A stretch of 13,895 bases of DNA from Planctomycetota bacterium. GTDB lineage: Bacteria; Planctomycetota; UBA1135. Both the position numbers and the translations under genes were made by a program. Where the stretch lies: NCBI GenBank assembly GCA_014382465.1, contig JACNJP010000313.1:1-13895 (forward strand). Reading direction: 5' to 3'. The notes under the pieces were generated by a model, which made no database searches, was not told where the DNA came from, and was given only the letters and a program-made list of their open reading frames with translations. The first letter of the stretch is position 1, and each line of letters opens with the position of its first letter. Below are positions 6,906-13,850 of the stretch, piece by piece.

Positions 6906-8243
6906 ATGCCGCGCCTCCGCCACCTGATGGCCGGGATCGTCCTGGTCGGGGCCGTCGCGCCCCTCACCGCCCAGGACGAAGCCCTTCCGACGGTGGCGGA
7001 GACGGGCGAACCGACCGCCCCGCCGCCGCCCGACTGGTCGAAGCCCTTCCTCGAGCCGGACGCGGTGATCCTGCACGAGTGGCGCGGCGAGCACGCCAAC
7101 GACCAATTCGGCTGGGTGGCGGAGGACGCCGGCGACGTCAACGGCGACGGCGTGAACGACGTCATCACCTCAGCGCCCTTCTGGCAGGTGGACGGCAAGC
7201 CGGCCGGGCGGGTCTACCTCTACTCCGGGAAGAGCGGCGCGCTGCTCGCCAGCCACGACGGCGCGCCGGGCGACCTGCTCGGCATGGCGGTGTCCGGCAT
7301 CGGCGACGTCGACGGCGACGGCTTCGCCGACTACGCCGCCGGCGCGCCGCAGCCGCGCACCGGCGCCGGCGAGGTCAAGGTCTGGAGCGGCAAGACCCAC
7401 GCGCTGCTCGGCAGCTTCGACGGCGACCAGCCCGGCGACAGCTTCGGCCGCGAGCTCGCCGGCTGCGGCGACTTCGACCGCGACGGCACGCCCGACCTGC
7501 TGATCGCCGCCCCGGGCTTCGCCGGCGGCGCCGGCCGCGTCCACCGCATCTCGGGCGCCGGCGGCGACCGCGTCGACCACTTCGACGGCGGCCCCGGCGA
7601 GACCCTCGGCTCGGTGGTCGCCGGCGACTTCGACGGCGAGCACCCGCTGATGGTCCTCGGCGCCATGAACGCCGGCGAGGGCCAGCGCGGCGAGGTGCGC
7701 GTCTACCGCGGCCTGACGCCCGAGCTGCACTTCACGCTGCAGGCGCGCGAGCACAACGTCAACCTCGGCCGCTTCTTCGCCTCGGTCTTCGGCGACTGCA
7801 ACGGCGACGGCGTGCCCGACGTCTACTGCGTCGACTTCGAGTCCAACGCCGGCGGCGCGGGCAGCGGCGAGGCCGTGGTCGCCTCCGGCGAGGACGGCGC
7901 GGTGCTGCACCGCTTCGTCGGCGCCGCCGGCGAGGGCCTCGGCATCGGCAACGCGGTCGCCGGCGACTACGACGGCGACGGCGCCGCCGACCTCGTGATC
8001 GGCGCCTGGACCCACTCCGAGCAGGCGCCCTCCGCCGGCAAGGTCTACCTGCGCAGCGGCAGGAACGGCGCCGTCCTTCGCACCTGGACCTGCGTCAACG
8101 CCAACGATACCTTCGGCTTCGACGCCACCGTGCTCGGCGACGTCGACGACGACGGCCGGCCCGACTACCTGTTCACCTCGGCCTGGAGCGGCGCCAACGG
8201 CGTCAGGTCCGGCCGCGTCTTCGTGATGTCAGGGGCTGACTGA
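6906..8243 (+). CDS. Secreted FG-GAP / integrin-alpha-like beta-propeller protein
   Basis: The 445-residue protein has an N-terminal Sec signal (MPRLRHLMAGIVLVGAVAPL, likely cleavage after LTA at 20-22). A Pro-rich linker follows, then seven FG-GAP repeats expected to form a seven-bladed propeller. Calcium-loop motifs (DxDxDGxxD type) lie at 77-85, 134-142, 189-197, 297-305, 354-362 and 412-420. The fourth blade keeps only DFDGE at 241-245 and appears degenerate. Each blade has the matching GxVyLySG strand. Such proteins are exported and are thought to bind ligands or surfaces; no enzymatic residues are evident. There is no LPxTG, lipobox, PEP-CTERM or other sorting tail, so release or loose association is expected. 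It sits 7 bp after the VOC/zinc-ribbon gene and ends head-to-head with mscS, with a hairpin between. Confidence 0.9.
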   Translation: MPRLRHLMAGIVLVGAVAPLTAQDEALPTVAETGEPTAPPPPDWSKPFLEPDAVILHEWRGEHANDQFGWVAEDAGDVNGDGVNDVITSAPFWQVDGKPAGRVYLYSGKSGALLASHDGAPGDLLGMAVSGIGDVDGDGFADYAAGAPQPRTGAGEVKVWSGKTHALLGSFDGDQPGDSFGRELAGCGDFDRDGTPDLLIAAPGFAGGAGRVHRISGAGGDRVDHFDGGPGETLGSVVAGDFDGEHPLMVLGAMNAGEGQRGEVRVYRGLTPELHFTLQAREHNVNLGRFFASVFGDCNGDGVPDVYCVDFESNAGGAGSGEAVVASGEDGAVLHRFVGAAGEGLGIGNAVAGDYDGDGAADLVIGAWTHSEQAPSAGKVYLRSGRNGAVLRTWTCVNANDTFGFDATVLGDVDDDGRPDYLFTSAWSGANGVRSGRVFVMSGAD

Positions 8244-8253
8244 CTGGGCTGGC

Positions 8254-8280
8254 CGCCGACCCGCGCTGAGCGGGCCGGCG
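8254..8280. terminator. Bidirectional terminator-like hairpin between convergent genes
   Basis: CGCCG (8254-8258) and CCCGC (8260-8264) pair with GCGGG (8270-8274) and CGGCG (8276-8280). This makes a 10-bp GC-only stem with one A-C mismatch and a 5-nt loop (GCTGA). It begins 11 bp after the FG-GAP stop and lies 29 bp beyond the mscS stop, so it could serve both transcripts. No T run follows on either strand, so it may only stabilise 3' ends or work with Rho. Confidence 0.5.
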
Positions 8281-8308
8281 ACTCCACGATCACGGCAGGC
8301 CGGCGGTG

Positions 8309-9226
8309 CTACGCCGCGTCGCCGACCTTGTGCAGGTGCACGTCGCGCTGCGGGAAGGGGATCGATACGCCTTCGGCGTCGAAGGCCTCCTTGGCCTTCT
8401 CGAGCAGGTCCCAGTAGACCGCCCAGTAGTCGGCGGTCTTGACCCACGGCCGGCACAGGATGTTGACGCTCGAGTCGGCCAGCGCGCCGATGACGATCGC
8501 CGGCGCCGGGTCCTTCAGGACCCGCTCGTCCTCCTTCACCAGCCGCTCGAGGATGCCCTTGGCCTTCTTCATGCTGTCGCCGTAGCTGATGCCGAAGGTC
8601 AGGTCCACCCGCCGGGTGTTGTTGGCCGAGTAATTGATGATGTTGCCGCCGGTGATCTGGCCGTTGGGCACGATGATGCGCTTGTTGTCCGGCGTGCGCA
8701 TGCGGGTCGAGAACACCATGATCTCCTCGACGACGCCGCTGGTGCCGCCGGCCTCGACGAAGTCGCCGGTCTTGAAGGGCTGGAAGAACATGAGCATGAC
8801 GCCGCTGGCGAGGTTGCCGAGCGAGTCCTGCATGGCGAAGCCGATCGCCAGGCCGCTGGCGGCGAGCACCGCGATGAAGCTGTTGGTCTCGACCCCGAGC
8901 TTGCTGATGGCCGAGATGAAGACCATGACGATCATGCCCATCCGCGCCAGGTTGGCGAGGAAGCTGGCGAGCGTCTTGTCGACCCTCGCCTTGACCAGGC
9001 CGCCGCGGACGCCGCGCGTGACCCAGCCGACCAAGAACAGGCCGATGATCAGCGTCAGCAGCGCGCCGACCACCTTGGGGCCGTAGGTCTTGCTGAACTC
9101 GATGAGCCAGTCCATGACGGCGTTGACGTCGGTGAGGTCCTCCGGCGGGGGGAGGAGGCCGGCGGATCCGGCCTCGGCCTCGACTGCGGGGGGGTCCTGG
9201 AGGAGCGTGGAAAGGAGTCTGAGCAT
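8309..9226 (-). CDS. mscS: Small-conductance mechanosensitive channel MscS
   Basis: The 305-residue protein aligns by eye along its whole length with E. coli MscS (286 residues). TM1 is near 52-70 and TM2 near 92-113. The pore helix TM3 spans about 116-148 (AVLAASGLAIGFAMQDSLGN then LASGVMLMFFQPF). The beta domain follows with VFSTRMRTPDNKRIIVPNG and GNIINYS, and then the alpha/beta domain ending YWDLLEKAKEAFDAEGVSIP. The E. coli kink residue Gly113 corresponds to Asp134, a common substitution in this family. The extra length is an acidic, Pro-rich N-terminal arm (about 11-35). MscS opens under membrane tension to release osmolytes and forms a homoheptamer in the inner membrane. No Shine-Dalgarno precedes ATG 9226, but CTAGATACT ends a few bases upstream and could give a very short leader. 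It is divergent from the J-domain gene. Confidence 0.93.
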   Translation of the reverse strand: MLRLLSTLLQDPPAVEAEAGSAGLLPPPEDLTDVNAVMDWLIEFSKTYGPKVVGALLTLIIGLFLVGWVTRGVRGGLVKARVDKTLASFLANLARMGMIVMVFISAISKLGVETNSFIAVLAASGLAIGFAMQDSLGNLASGVMLMFFQPFKTGDFVEAGGTSGVVEEIMVFSTRMRTPDNKRIIVPNGQITGGNIINYSANNTRRVDLTFGISYGDSMKKAKGILERLVKEDERVLKDPAPAIVIGALADSSVNILCRPWVKTADYWAVYWDLLEKAKEAFDAEGVSIPFPQRDVHLHKVGDAA

Positions 9227-9290
9227 GGGCAGTATCTAGGATGGGGTTGGTGGCAGGACCACCTTAGATCTGTGCCGGGGCGGAGTCAGA
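9227..9290. promoter_or_regulatory. Divergent promoter region with nested inverted repeat
   Basis: This 64-bp spacer separates mscS (-) and the J-domain gene (+). ATCTA (9234-9238) and TAGAT (9265-9269) form an outer inverted repeat. GGTGG (9249-9253) and CCACC (9259-9263) form an inner one with a 5-nt centre. The outer arms read TAGAT outward on each strand at distances fitting -10 elements for the two genes, and the inner repeat could be an operator. GGAG at 9282-9285 is the ribosome site for the + gene. No convincing -35 boxes are seen. Confidence 0.4.
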
Positions 9291-10313
9291 ATGCTCTGCG
9301 TGGCCAGCCCCTCCGGAGCCTCGCCGTTCCTCTGCCCGCACTGCGGCCGCCGGCCGCTGCAGAACGCCGTGCCGGTGGTGGAGCTGCGGATCTTCCCAGG
9401 ATCGTCGACCCCCCGGCTCACCCGGGTCGTCGTGCTCGGCTGCCACCGCTGCTTGGTGCTGGCCTTGTGGCAGGGCGCGGGCGAGCTGATCCGCGGCTTC
9501 CACGGCGTCGTGGCGCTCCTGGCGCTGCCCTTCGCCCTGTTCCATTTCCTCCGGGCCGCGTTCTGGACCCTGGCCCTGCCGTTCGTCGGCCCGACCGTCT
9601 GGCTGCGCCGCTCCCTCGAGGACGCCGGCCTCGACTGGCGCGACTTCCTGCGCGGCCGCCAGGAGGAGGCTCCGCGGCCGCCGCTGGACCTCCACCAGCG
9701 CCAGCGGCTGGCCCAGGCCCTGGTCACGCTGCTCCGCGACCAGGCGGCCGCCTCCGGCGCCACCGACCTCCGCGAGTGGTCGGCCGTGCGCTCCTACCTG
9801 CGCTTCTTCTGGGCCGACGAGCCGGAGATCGCGGCCGCCGCCGACCCCGGGCCGGTCCCGCTGCCGCCCCCGACCGAGGCCGAGATCGAGCGGGCCGCCG
9901 AGACCGTGCGCGCCACCACGGGCGCCGCCGACGCCCGCGTCCTGCTCCAGATGCTGCTCGGCATCGCCGAGCAGAGCGAGGGGGTGGTGGAGGCCGAGCT
10001 GCAGCGGCTGGCGCGGATCGCGCGCCTCTGCGGCATCCCCGACGAGCTGCTGGGCGCGGTGTTCGGGGCCCCGCCGCCGCTCCCGGGTGCGCCGCCCGAG
10101 CCCGCCGGCGGCCCCTGGACCGTGCTGGGACTGCCTCGGGGCTCCACCCCCGGCCAGATCCGCAGCCGCTACCTCCAATTGGTGCGCGAGCACCACCCCG
10201 ACCGCCACGCCCACCTGGGCCCGGCCTTCCAGGCGGCCGCCAACCGCCGCATGGCCCAGATCAACGACGCCTACCGAACGCTGACTGGAAGCCGGAGACG
10301 GGCAGCGGGTTGA
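9291..10313 (+). CDS. Zinc-ribbon / membrane-segment / TerB-like / J-domain protein (DjlA-like layout)
   Basis: The 340-residue protein begins with a probable zinc ribbon (CPHC at 15-18 and CHRC at 51-54). A hydrophobic stretch follows (about 70-103) that may be one membrane helix or a hairpin. Next is a helical region with TerB-like character (about 132-258, including LLGIAEQSEGVVEAELQRLA), then a Pro-rich linker. A C-terminal J domain (about 275-332) carries the essential HPD at 302-304 and the closing AQINDAYRTL helix. J domains recruit and stimulate DnaK/Hsp70 ATPase. The membrane-TerB-J arrangement recalls DjlA, although DjlA has no zinc ribbon and its membrane anchor is at the extreme N-terminus. 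The ATG at 9291 has GGAG upstream. The last 53 bp overlap the enolase-like gene on the other strand. The client and the role of the N-terminal ribbon are unknown. Confidence 0.86.
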   Translation: MLCVASPSGASPFLCPHCGRRPLQNAVPVVELRIFPGSSTPRLTRVVVLGCHRCLVLALWQGAGELIRGFHGVVALLALPFALFHFLRAAFWTLALPFVGPTVWLRRSLEDAGLDWRDFLRGRQEEAPRPPLDLHQRQRLAQALVTLLRDQAAASGATDLREWSAVRSYLRFFWADEPEIAAAADPGPVPLPPPTEAEIERAAETVRATTGAADARVLLQMLLGIAEQSEGVVEAELQRLARIARLCGIPDELLGAVFGAPPPLPGAPPEPAGGPWTVLGLPRGSTPGQIRSRYLQLVREHHPDRHAHLGPAFQAAANRRMAQINDAYRTLTGSRRRAAG

Positions 10314-11307
10314 GCGGCTTCTTCAGGTCCGACGACGGGCCGGCGGCCTGGAAGCGCGGCGGCGCCACCTGGTTCGGGGCGTCCGGGTGGAACATCGACG
10401 CCAGGTACTGGAGCTGCTCCAGGCCGGCGCCGATCTCGCCGCTCGAGCCGGCGTAGCAGCGGATGTCGCGGTGCGCGCACAGGTCGTAGGCGTCGAGCAG
10501 GCGCTTCCACCAGCCGAAGCGGCTCGGCCGGACGTTGATCGCCTGGGGCGACAGGGCATCGATCTCGATGGTCGAGTAGATGGCGGCGTCCCAGCTCAGC
10601 GGCCCCGGGTGCTCGAGGAGCAGGCTGCGGGTCTCCTCGGTCAGGGCGGCGTCCTCGAGGATGGCGTTGGGCAAGGCGTAGGAGACCCGCTGGTAGAGCT
10701 CCGCCGGCGGCATCGGGTCGCGCTCAAAGGAGTGGAAGTCCACCACCTCGACCCGCTCCATCGCCGCCAGGGTGGCCAGGAACTCGTCGTCCCAGCTCTC
10801 GTCGGCGTCCAGGGTGAAGCCGAACTCGCGGCAGCGGCGGTGCCAGGCGATCACGGTCTCCAGCTCGAGCCGGGGTCCGGCGGCGCCCGACAGGACGAAG
10901 CGGACCGGTCTCAGCGGTCGGCCGAGGACTTCGGCCAAAGTGCGGCCGGCCTGCTCGAGGGCCAGGGCCAGGCCCGCGCTCTCAAGGGCCCAGCGCCGGG
11001 GTCCGGAGAGGCCGGTGTCGGCGAGGCGGCCGGAGTACTCCTCGAAGCGCCAGACGCCGATCCCGGCCTCAGCGGCGCTGCAGAGGACCGCCGAGGGGCC
11101 GGTCCTGGAGCTGGCGGTGACGTCCTCGCCGACCCCTTCGCAGCCGGCGCCGCTGAGGACCAGCTCCAGCGAGCGACAGCCGGAACCGCCCTGCGTGGGC
11201 AGCTCGATCCCCTGATAGCGGATACCGTCGATCTGGACCGGGAGATCCGCGATCCGGGAGTAGCTGCTGATGGCACCGTGCGGAAGAGACGGCGAAGGGG
11301 GGTCCAT
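10261..11307 (-). CDS. Enolase-superfamily-like protein (muconate cycloisomerase-type barrel, probably altered active site)
   Basis: The 348-residue cytoplasmic protein has an enolase-superfamily pattern. The N-terminal capping half includes GVGEDVT (58-64). Barrel-strand motifs follow: TLDADESWDDE (165-175), VEVVDFHSFE (186-195), ILEDAALT (216-223), LSWDAAIYS (237-245), INVRPSRFG (257-265), and the late block from SGEIGAGLEQLQYLASMFHP to PNQVAP (289-316). Superfamily members abstract a proton alpha to a carboxylate using Mg2+ and barrel lysines. Here the strand normally read as NIKPSR has Arg (R260), and no obvious lysine replaces it, so dehydratase, racemase or cycloisomerase activity is doubtful. 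ATG 11307 has GGAGG only 3 nt upstream, which is tight; no better in-frame start is seen nearby. Its 3' end overlaps the J-domain gene. The superfamily is likely, but the reaction is unknown. Confidence 0.75.
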   Translation of the reverse strand: MDPPSPSLPHGAISSYSRIADLPVQIDGIRYQGIELPTQGGSGCRSLELVLSGAGCEGVGEDVTASSRTGPSAVLCSAAEAGIGVWRFEEYSGRLADTGLSGPRRWALESAGLALALEQAGRTLAEVLGRPLRPVRFVLSGAAGPRLELETVIAWHRRCREFGFTLDADESWDDEFLATLAAMERVEVVDFHSFERDPMPPAELYQRVSYALPNAILEDAALTEETRSLLLEHPGPLSWDAAIYSTIEIDALSPQAINVRPSRFGWWKRLLDAYDLCAHRDIRCYAGSSGEIGAGLEQLQYLASMFHPDAPNQVAPPRFQAAGPSSDLKKPLNPLPVSGFQSAFGRRR

Positions 11308-11444
11308 GGACCTCCGGGGGGCTGGATGAGCTTTCCGGAAGGTCTAGTTAGGTCCGCCCCGACGGGCCTGCCAGCCCTGCGCGAGCCCGGAATGGGACCT
11401 CCCGCGGATTCCCTGGCGGGCAGCCGGTGCTATTCTCCGCCGCC
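11308..11444. promoter_or_regulatory. Divergent spacer with candidate extended -10 for the flavoprotein gene
   Basis: The 137-bp spacer separates the enolase-like gene (-) and the flavoprotein gene (+). TGCTATTCT at 11428-11436 matches an extended -10 (TGn plus TATTCT) and ends 8 nt before ATG 11445. Transcription would thus begin at or next to the start codon, giving a leaderless message; no Shine-Dalgarno is present there. On the minus strand, TAACTA (11350-11345) could be a -10 for the enolase-like gene. An 8-bp palindrome TTCCGGAA lies at 11333-11340. Confidence 0.4.
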
Positions 11445-12572
11445 ATGGCTCGAGACCGGGAATTCGACCTGATCGTGGTGGGCGGGGGCATCGCCGGGGG
11501 CGCGGCGGCCCTGCGGGCGGCGCAGTACCTGCTGCGGGTCCTGTGGATCCGGGGCGACAAGCGGACCGCCAAGCGCTCGCGCGGCCTGTGGGTCGCCAAC
11601 ATCGACAACATGATCGGCGTGCACGAGGGCATCGTGCGCAAGAAGGTGCTCAAGCTGCTGCGCGGCGGGGAGTACCAGGCCGCCAGGAAGCTGCTGGCCG
11701 ACGCCCCGCGGATGGCGGTCTCCTCCCGCGACATCATCGAGAACACGGTGGAGCGGATCGAGGCGGAGTTCGCCGACTACGTCGAGGTCCTCGACCTGGC
11801 CGCGGACGGCGCCCGCTGGGACGGAGACGGCGGCGCCTTCGTGGTCCGCTGCGGCGACGCCGAGCACCGCGGCGCGGCCCTGGTCCTGGCCACCGGAGTG
11901 ATGGACCGCCAGCCGAGCATCCTCAAGACCAAGGGGGGCGAGGCGCGCGACGAGGTGAAGTGGATCTACCCGTGGGCCAACCGCGAGGACATCCTCTACT
12001 GCATCCGGTGCGAGGGTCATTTGACCGTGATTGGCCGGGCGGCGGTGATCGGGTATTCCGAGGCCGCGGCGCAGCTGGCGATGATGCTCCAGGAGCGCTA
12101 CGGCTCCGCTTGCTGCCTGCTCACCAACGGCGCCGAGCCGGAGTGGAGCGAGGAGTCGCGGCGGGTGCTCGAGGCCTACGGCATCGGCGTCCACCGCGAT
12201 CGGATCACCGACCTGACCGGCGACGGCGACGGCATGCGGGCGCTCCAGCTCGAGAACGGCGAAGCGGTGGAGGTGCGCTTCGCCCTGGTGGCGCTCGGGC
12301 TCTACCGGGTCTACAACGATCTGGCGCGGCAGCTTGGCGCCGAGCTGGCGGACCCCGGGAAGCCGGAGGAGGAGCGCCACGTGCTCATCGACCGCCGCGG
12401 AGAGACCAGCGTCCCGGGGCTGTTCGCCGTCGGCGACATGGCGACGCGGGCCGACGAGCCGGTGATGAAGCAGGTCTATACCGCCCAGGAGTACGCCGTG
12501 CGGGCCATCGACTCGATCGACCACCGCCGGCGCAGGCGGATGCGGGCGGCTAAGCTGGGGACACCCGGGTAG
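11445..12572 (+). CDS. Thioredoxin-reductase-like FAD/NAD(P)H oxidoreductase
   Basis: The 375-residue flavoprotein has an N-terminal FAD-binding motif (VVGGGIAGGAAALRAAQ, 11-27), the ATG motif of the FAD strand (LATGVMDRQPS, 148-158), and a redox-active CIRC (C186, C189) followed by EG. A second Rossmann motif follows (AAVIGYSEAAAQLA, 199-212), and the terminal FAD motif is VPGLFAVGDM (323-332). The order and the CxxC placed before the NAD(P) domain are those of low-Mr thioredoxin reductases (CATC in E. coli). It is longer than the usual 310-320 residues, mainly through a charged helical segment at about 60-112 and a basic C-terminal tail (RRRRRMRAAK). It probably passes electrons from NAD(P)H to a thiol partner; whether that is thioredoxin is unknown. 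ATG 11445 is preferred to the GTG at 11427, which falls in the probable promoter. The REC-EAL gene follows after 22 bp. Confidence 0.88.
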   Translation: MARDREFDLIVVGGGIAGGAAALRAAQYLLRVLWIRGDKRTAKRSRGLWVANIDNMIGVHEGIVRKKVLKLLRGGEYQAARKLLADAPRMAVSSRDIIENTVERIEAEFADYVEVLDLAADGARWDGDGGAFVVRCGDAEHRGAALVLATGVMDRQPSILKTKGGEARDEVKWIYPWANREDILYCIRCEGHLTVIGRAAVIGYSEAAAQLAMMLQERYGSACCLLTNGAEPEWSEESRRVLEAYGIGVHRDRITDLTGDGDGMRALQLENGEAVEVRFALVALGLYRVYNDLARQLGAELADPGKPEEERHVLIDRRGETSVPGLFAVGDMATRADEPVMKQVYTAQEYAVRAIDSIDHRRRRRMRAAKLGTPG

Positions 12573-12594
12573 TCGGCTCGACTCGTTTTCGTCC

Positions 12595-13806
12595 GTGGCA
12601 GACCCCTCCAGCAATTCCTCCTCCGGTCCCGCCGAGTCCGCCGGGCGCCTCATGGTGGTGGACGACGATCCGGGGATGCTGGATCTGTATCGCGCCATCC
12701 TCGGCGAGGAGTACCACCTGCATCTCTATTCGACCGCCGAGGACGCCCTGGAGGAGCTGTCCCACCACCGCTTCGACCTGGCGGTCTGCGACCTCTCCCT
12801 GCCCGGTCTGGACGGGATCGCCCTGCTGAGGCTGATCCGCAAGCACGACCTCTACATGCCGGTGGTGCTGGCGACCGGCGCGCCGTCGGTCGAGACCGCG
12901 ATCGAGGCGGTCGAGTTCGGGGCCCTGCGCTACCTGGTCAAGCCGTTCTCGGCGGCGGAGCTGCTCAAGGTCGTGCGCTTCGGCCTCGGCCTGGGGCACA
13001 TGGCGGTCGCCCGGCGGCGCGCCACCGAGCACCTGACCGGCCGCAGCCTGCCCGACTCCGACCGCGCCGGCCGCGAGGCGGTGTTCGAGCGGGCGATGCG
13101 GGACCTGCGGCTCGATTTCCAGCCGATCATCTCCTGGTCGGAGCAGCGGACGGTCGGCTACGAAGCTTTGCTACGGACCGGCGAAGAGCTGCTGGCCTCT
13201 CCCGAGCGGCTGATCGACGCCGCGGAGGAGCTCGACCGCGGCTGGGAGCTGGGCCGGGCGGTCCGGCGGATGGCCGCCGCAGCGGTCCGCGATCTCGAGG
13301 GCGACATCAAGCTGTTCGTCAACCTCCGCCCCGACGACCTCAACGATCCCGAGCTCATCGACGCCACCGCCCCGCTCTCGAAGGTGGCGCCGCAGGTGGT
13401 GCTCGAAGTCACCGAGCGCGAGTCCTTCGACGTCGTCACCGCCTCCGCCAACAAGGTCGCCTGTCTCCGCCTGCTCGGCTTCGGCATCGCCATGGACGAC
13501 CTCGGCGCCGGCGACAACGGCCTGGTGACCTTCGCCCGCCTCGAACCCGACGTCGTCAAGCTCGACATGCTCCTGGTCCAGGGCGCCGACCGCGACCAGG
13601 TCCAGCAGATGCTGGTCCGCTCGCTGTGCCAGCTGTGCCAGGAATTGAATACCCGCGTGATCGGTGAGGGGATCGAGACCCATGCCCAGCGGGATGCCTT
13701 GGTGGACGCGGGGTGTGATCTGATGCAGGGGTACTTGTTTGGGATGCCGCGGCCGGGGTTCCACGAGGGAAGATTCGAGAATCCGGCCCCGTTGGTTGGC
13801 CCCTGA
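12595..13806 (+). CDS. Response regulator with receiver domain and EAL (cyclic-di-GMP phosphodiesterase) output domain
   Basis: The 403-residue cytoplasmic protein has a receiver domain (about 17-135) with acidic pocket D23-D25, phosphoryl acceptor D66, T94 and K116. A short linker leads to an EAL domain (about 165-390). EAL residues are present: E190-A-L (YEALLR), N243 (FVNLRP), E271 (LEVTE), D301-D302 (MDDLGAG), K322 (VKLD), E358 (GEGIET) and Q378 (MQGY). It is therefore probably an active phosphodiesterase that lowers cyclic-di-GMP when the receiver is phosphorylated, or is controlled by it; no GGDEF domain is present. The start is GTG 12595, since the receiver begins soon after and no earlier in-frame start is suitable; there is no Shine-Dalgarno. 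No histidine kinase is in the window. It follows the flavoprotein gene by 22 bp and is probably co-transcribed. The last 55 codons use noticeably less GC-biased codons. Confidence 0.93.
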   Translation: MADPSSNSSSGPAESAGRLMVVDDDPGMLDLYRAILGEEYHLHLYSTAEDALEELSHHRFDLAVCDLSLPGLDGIALLRLIRKHDLYMPVVLATGAPSVETAIEAVEFGALRYLVKPFSAAELLKVVRFGLGLGHMAVARRRATEHLTGRSLPDSDRAGREAVFERAMRDLRLDFQPIISWSEQRTVGYEALLRTGEELLASPERLIDAAEELDRGWELGRAVRRMAAAAVRDLEGDIKLFVNLRPDDLNDPELIDATAPLSKVAPQVVLEVTERESFDVVTASANKVACLRLLGFGIAMDDLGAGDNGLVTFARLEPDVVKLDMLLVQGADRDQVQQMLVRSLCQLCQELNTRVIGEGIETHAQRDALVDAGCDLMQGYLFGMPRPGFHEGRFENPAPLVGP

Positions 13807-13850
13807 ATTCCGGCCTGGGCGTAACCCCCGCCGCCTCCGACCGTCTTCCC

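Noticed and set aside
7120..8200. Short repeated GGCGAC-type DNA motifs across the FG-GAP gene, considered as a DNA repeat array
   Set aside because: They encode the repeated GD(V/F/Y)DGDG calcium loops; the spacing follows the protein blades and the intervening DNA is not conserved.
8306..10456. 716-codon open frame on the plus strand antisense to mscS and then out of frame through the J-domain gene
   Set aside because: mscS and the J-domain protein are both clear family members; this frame is a composition artefact.
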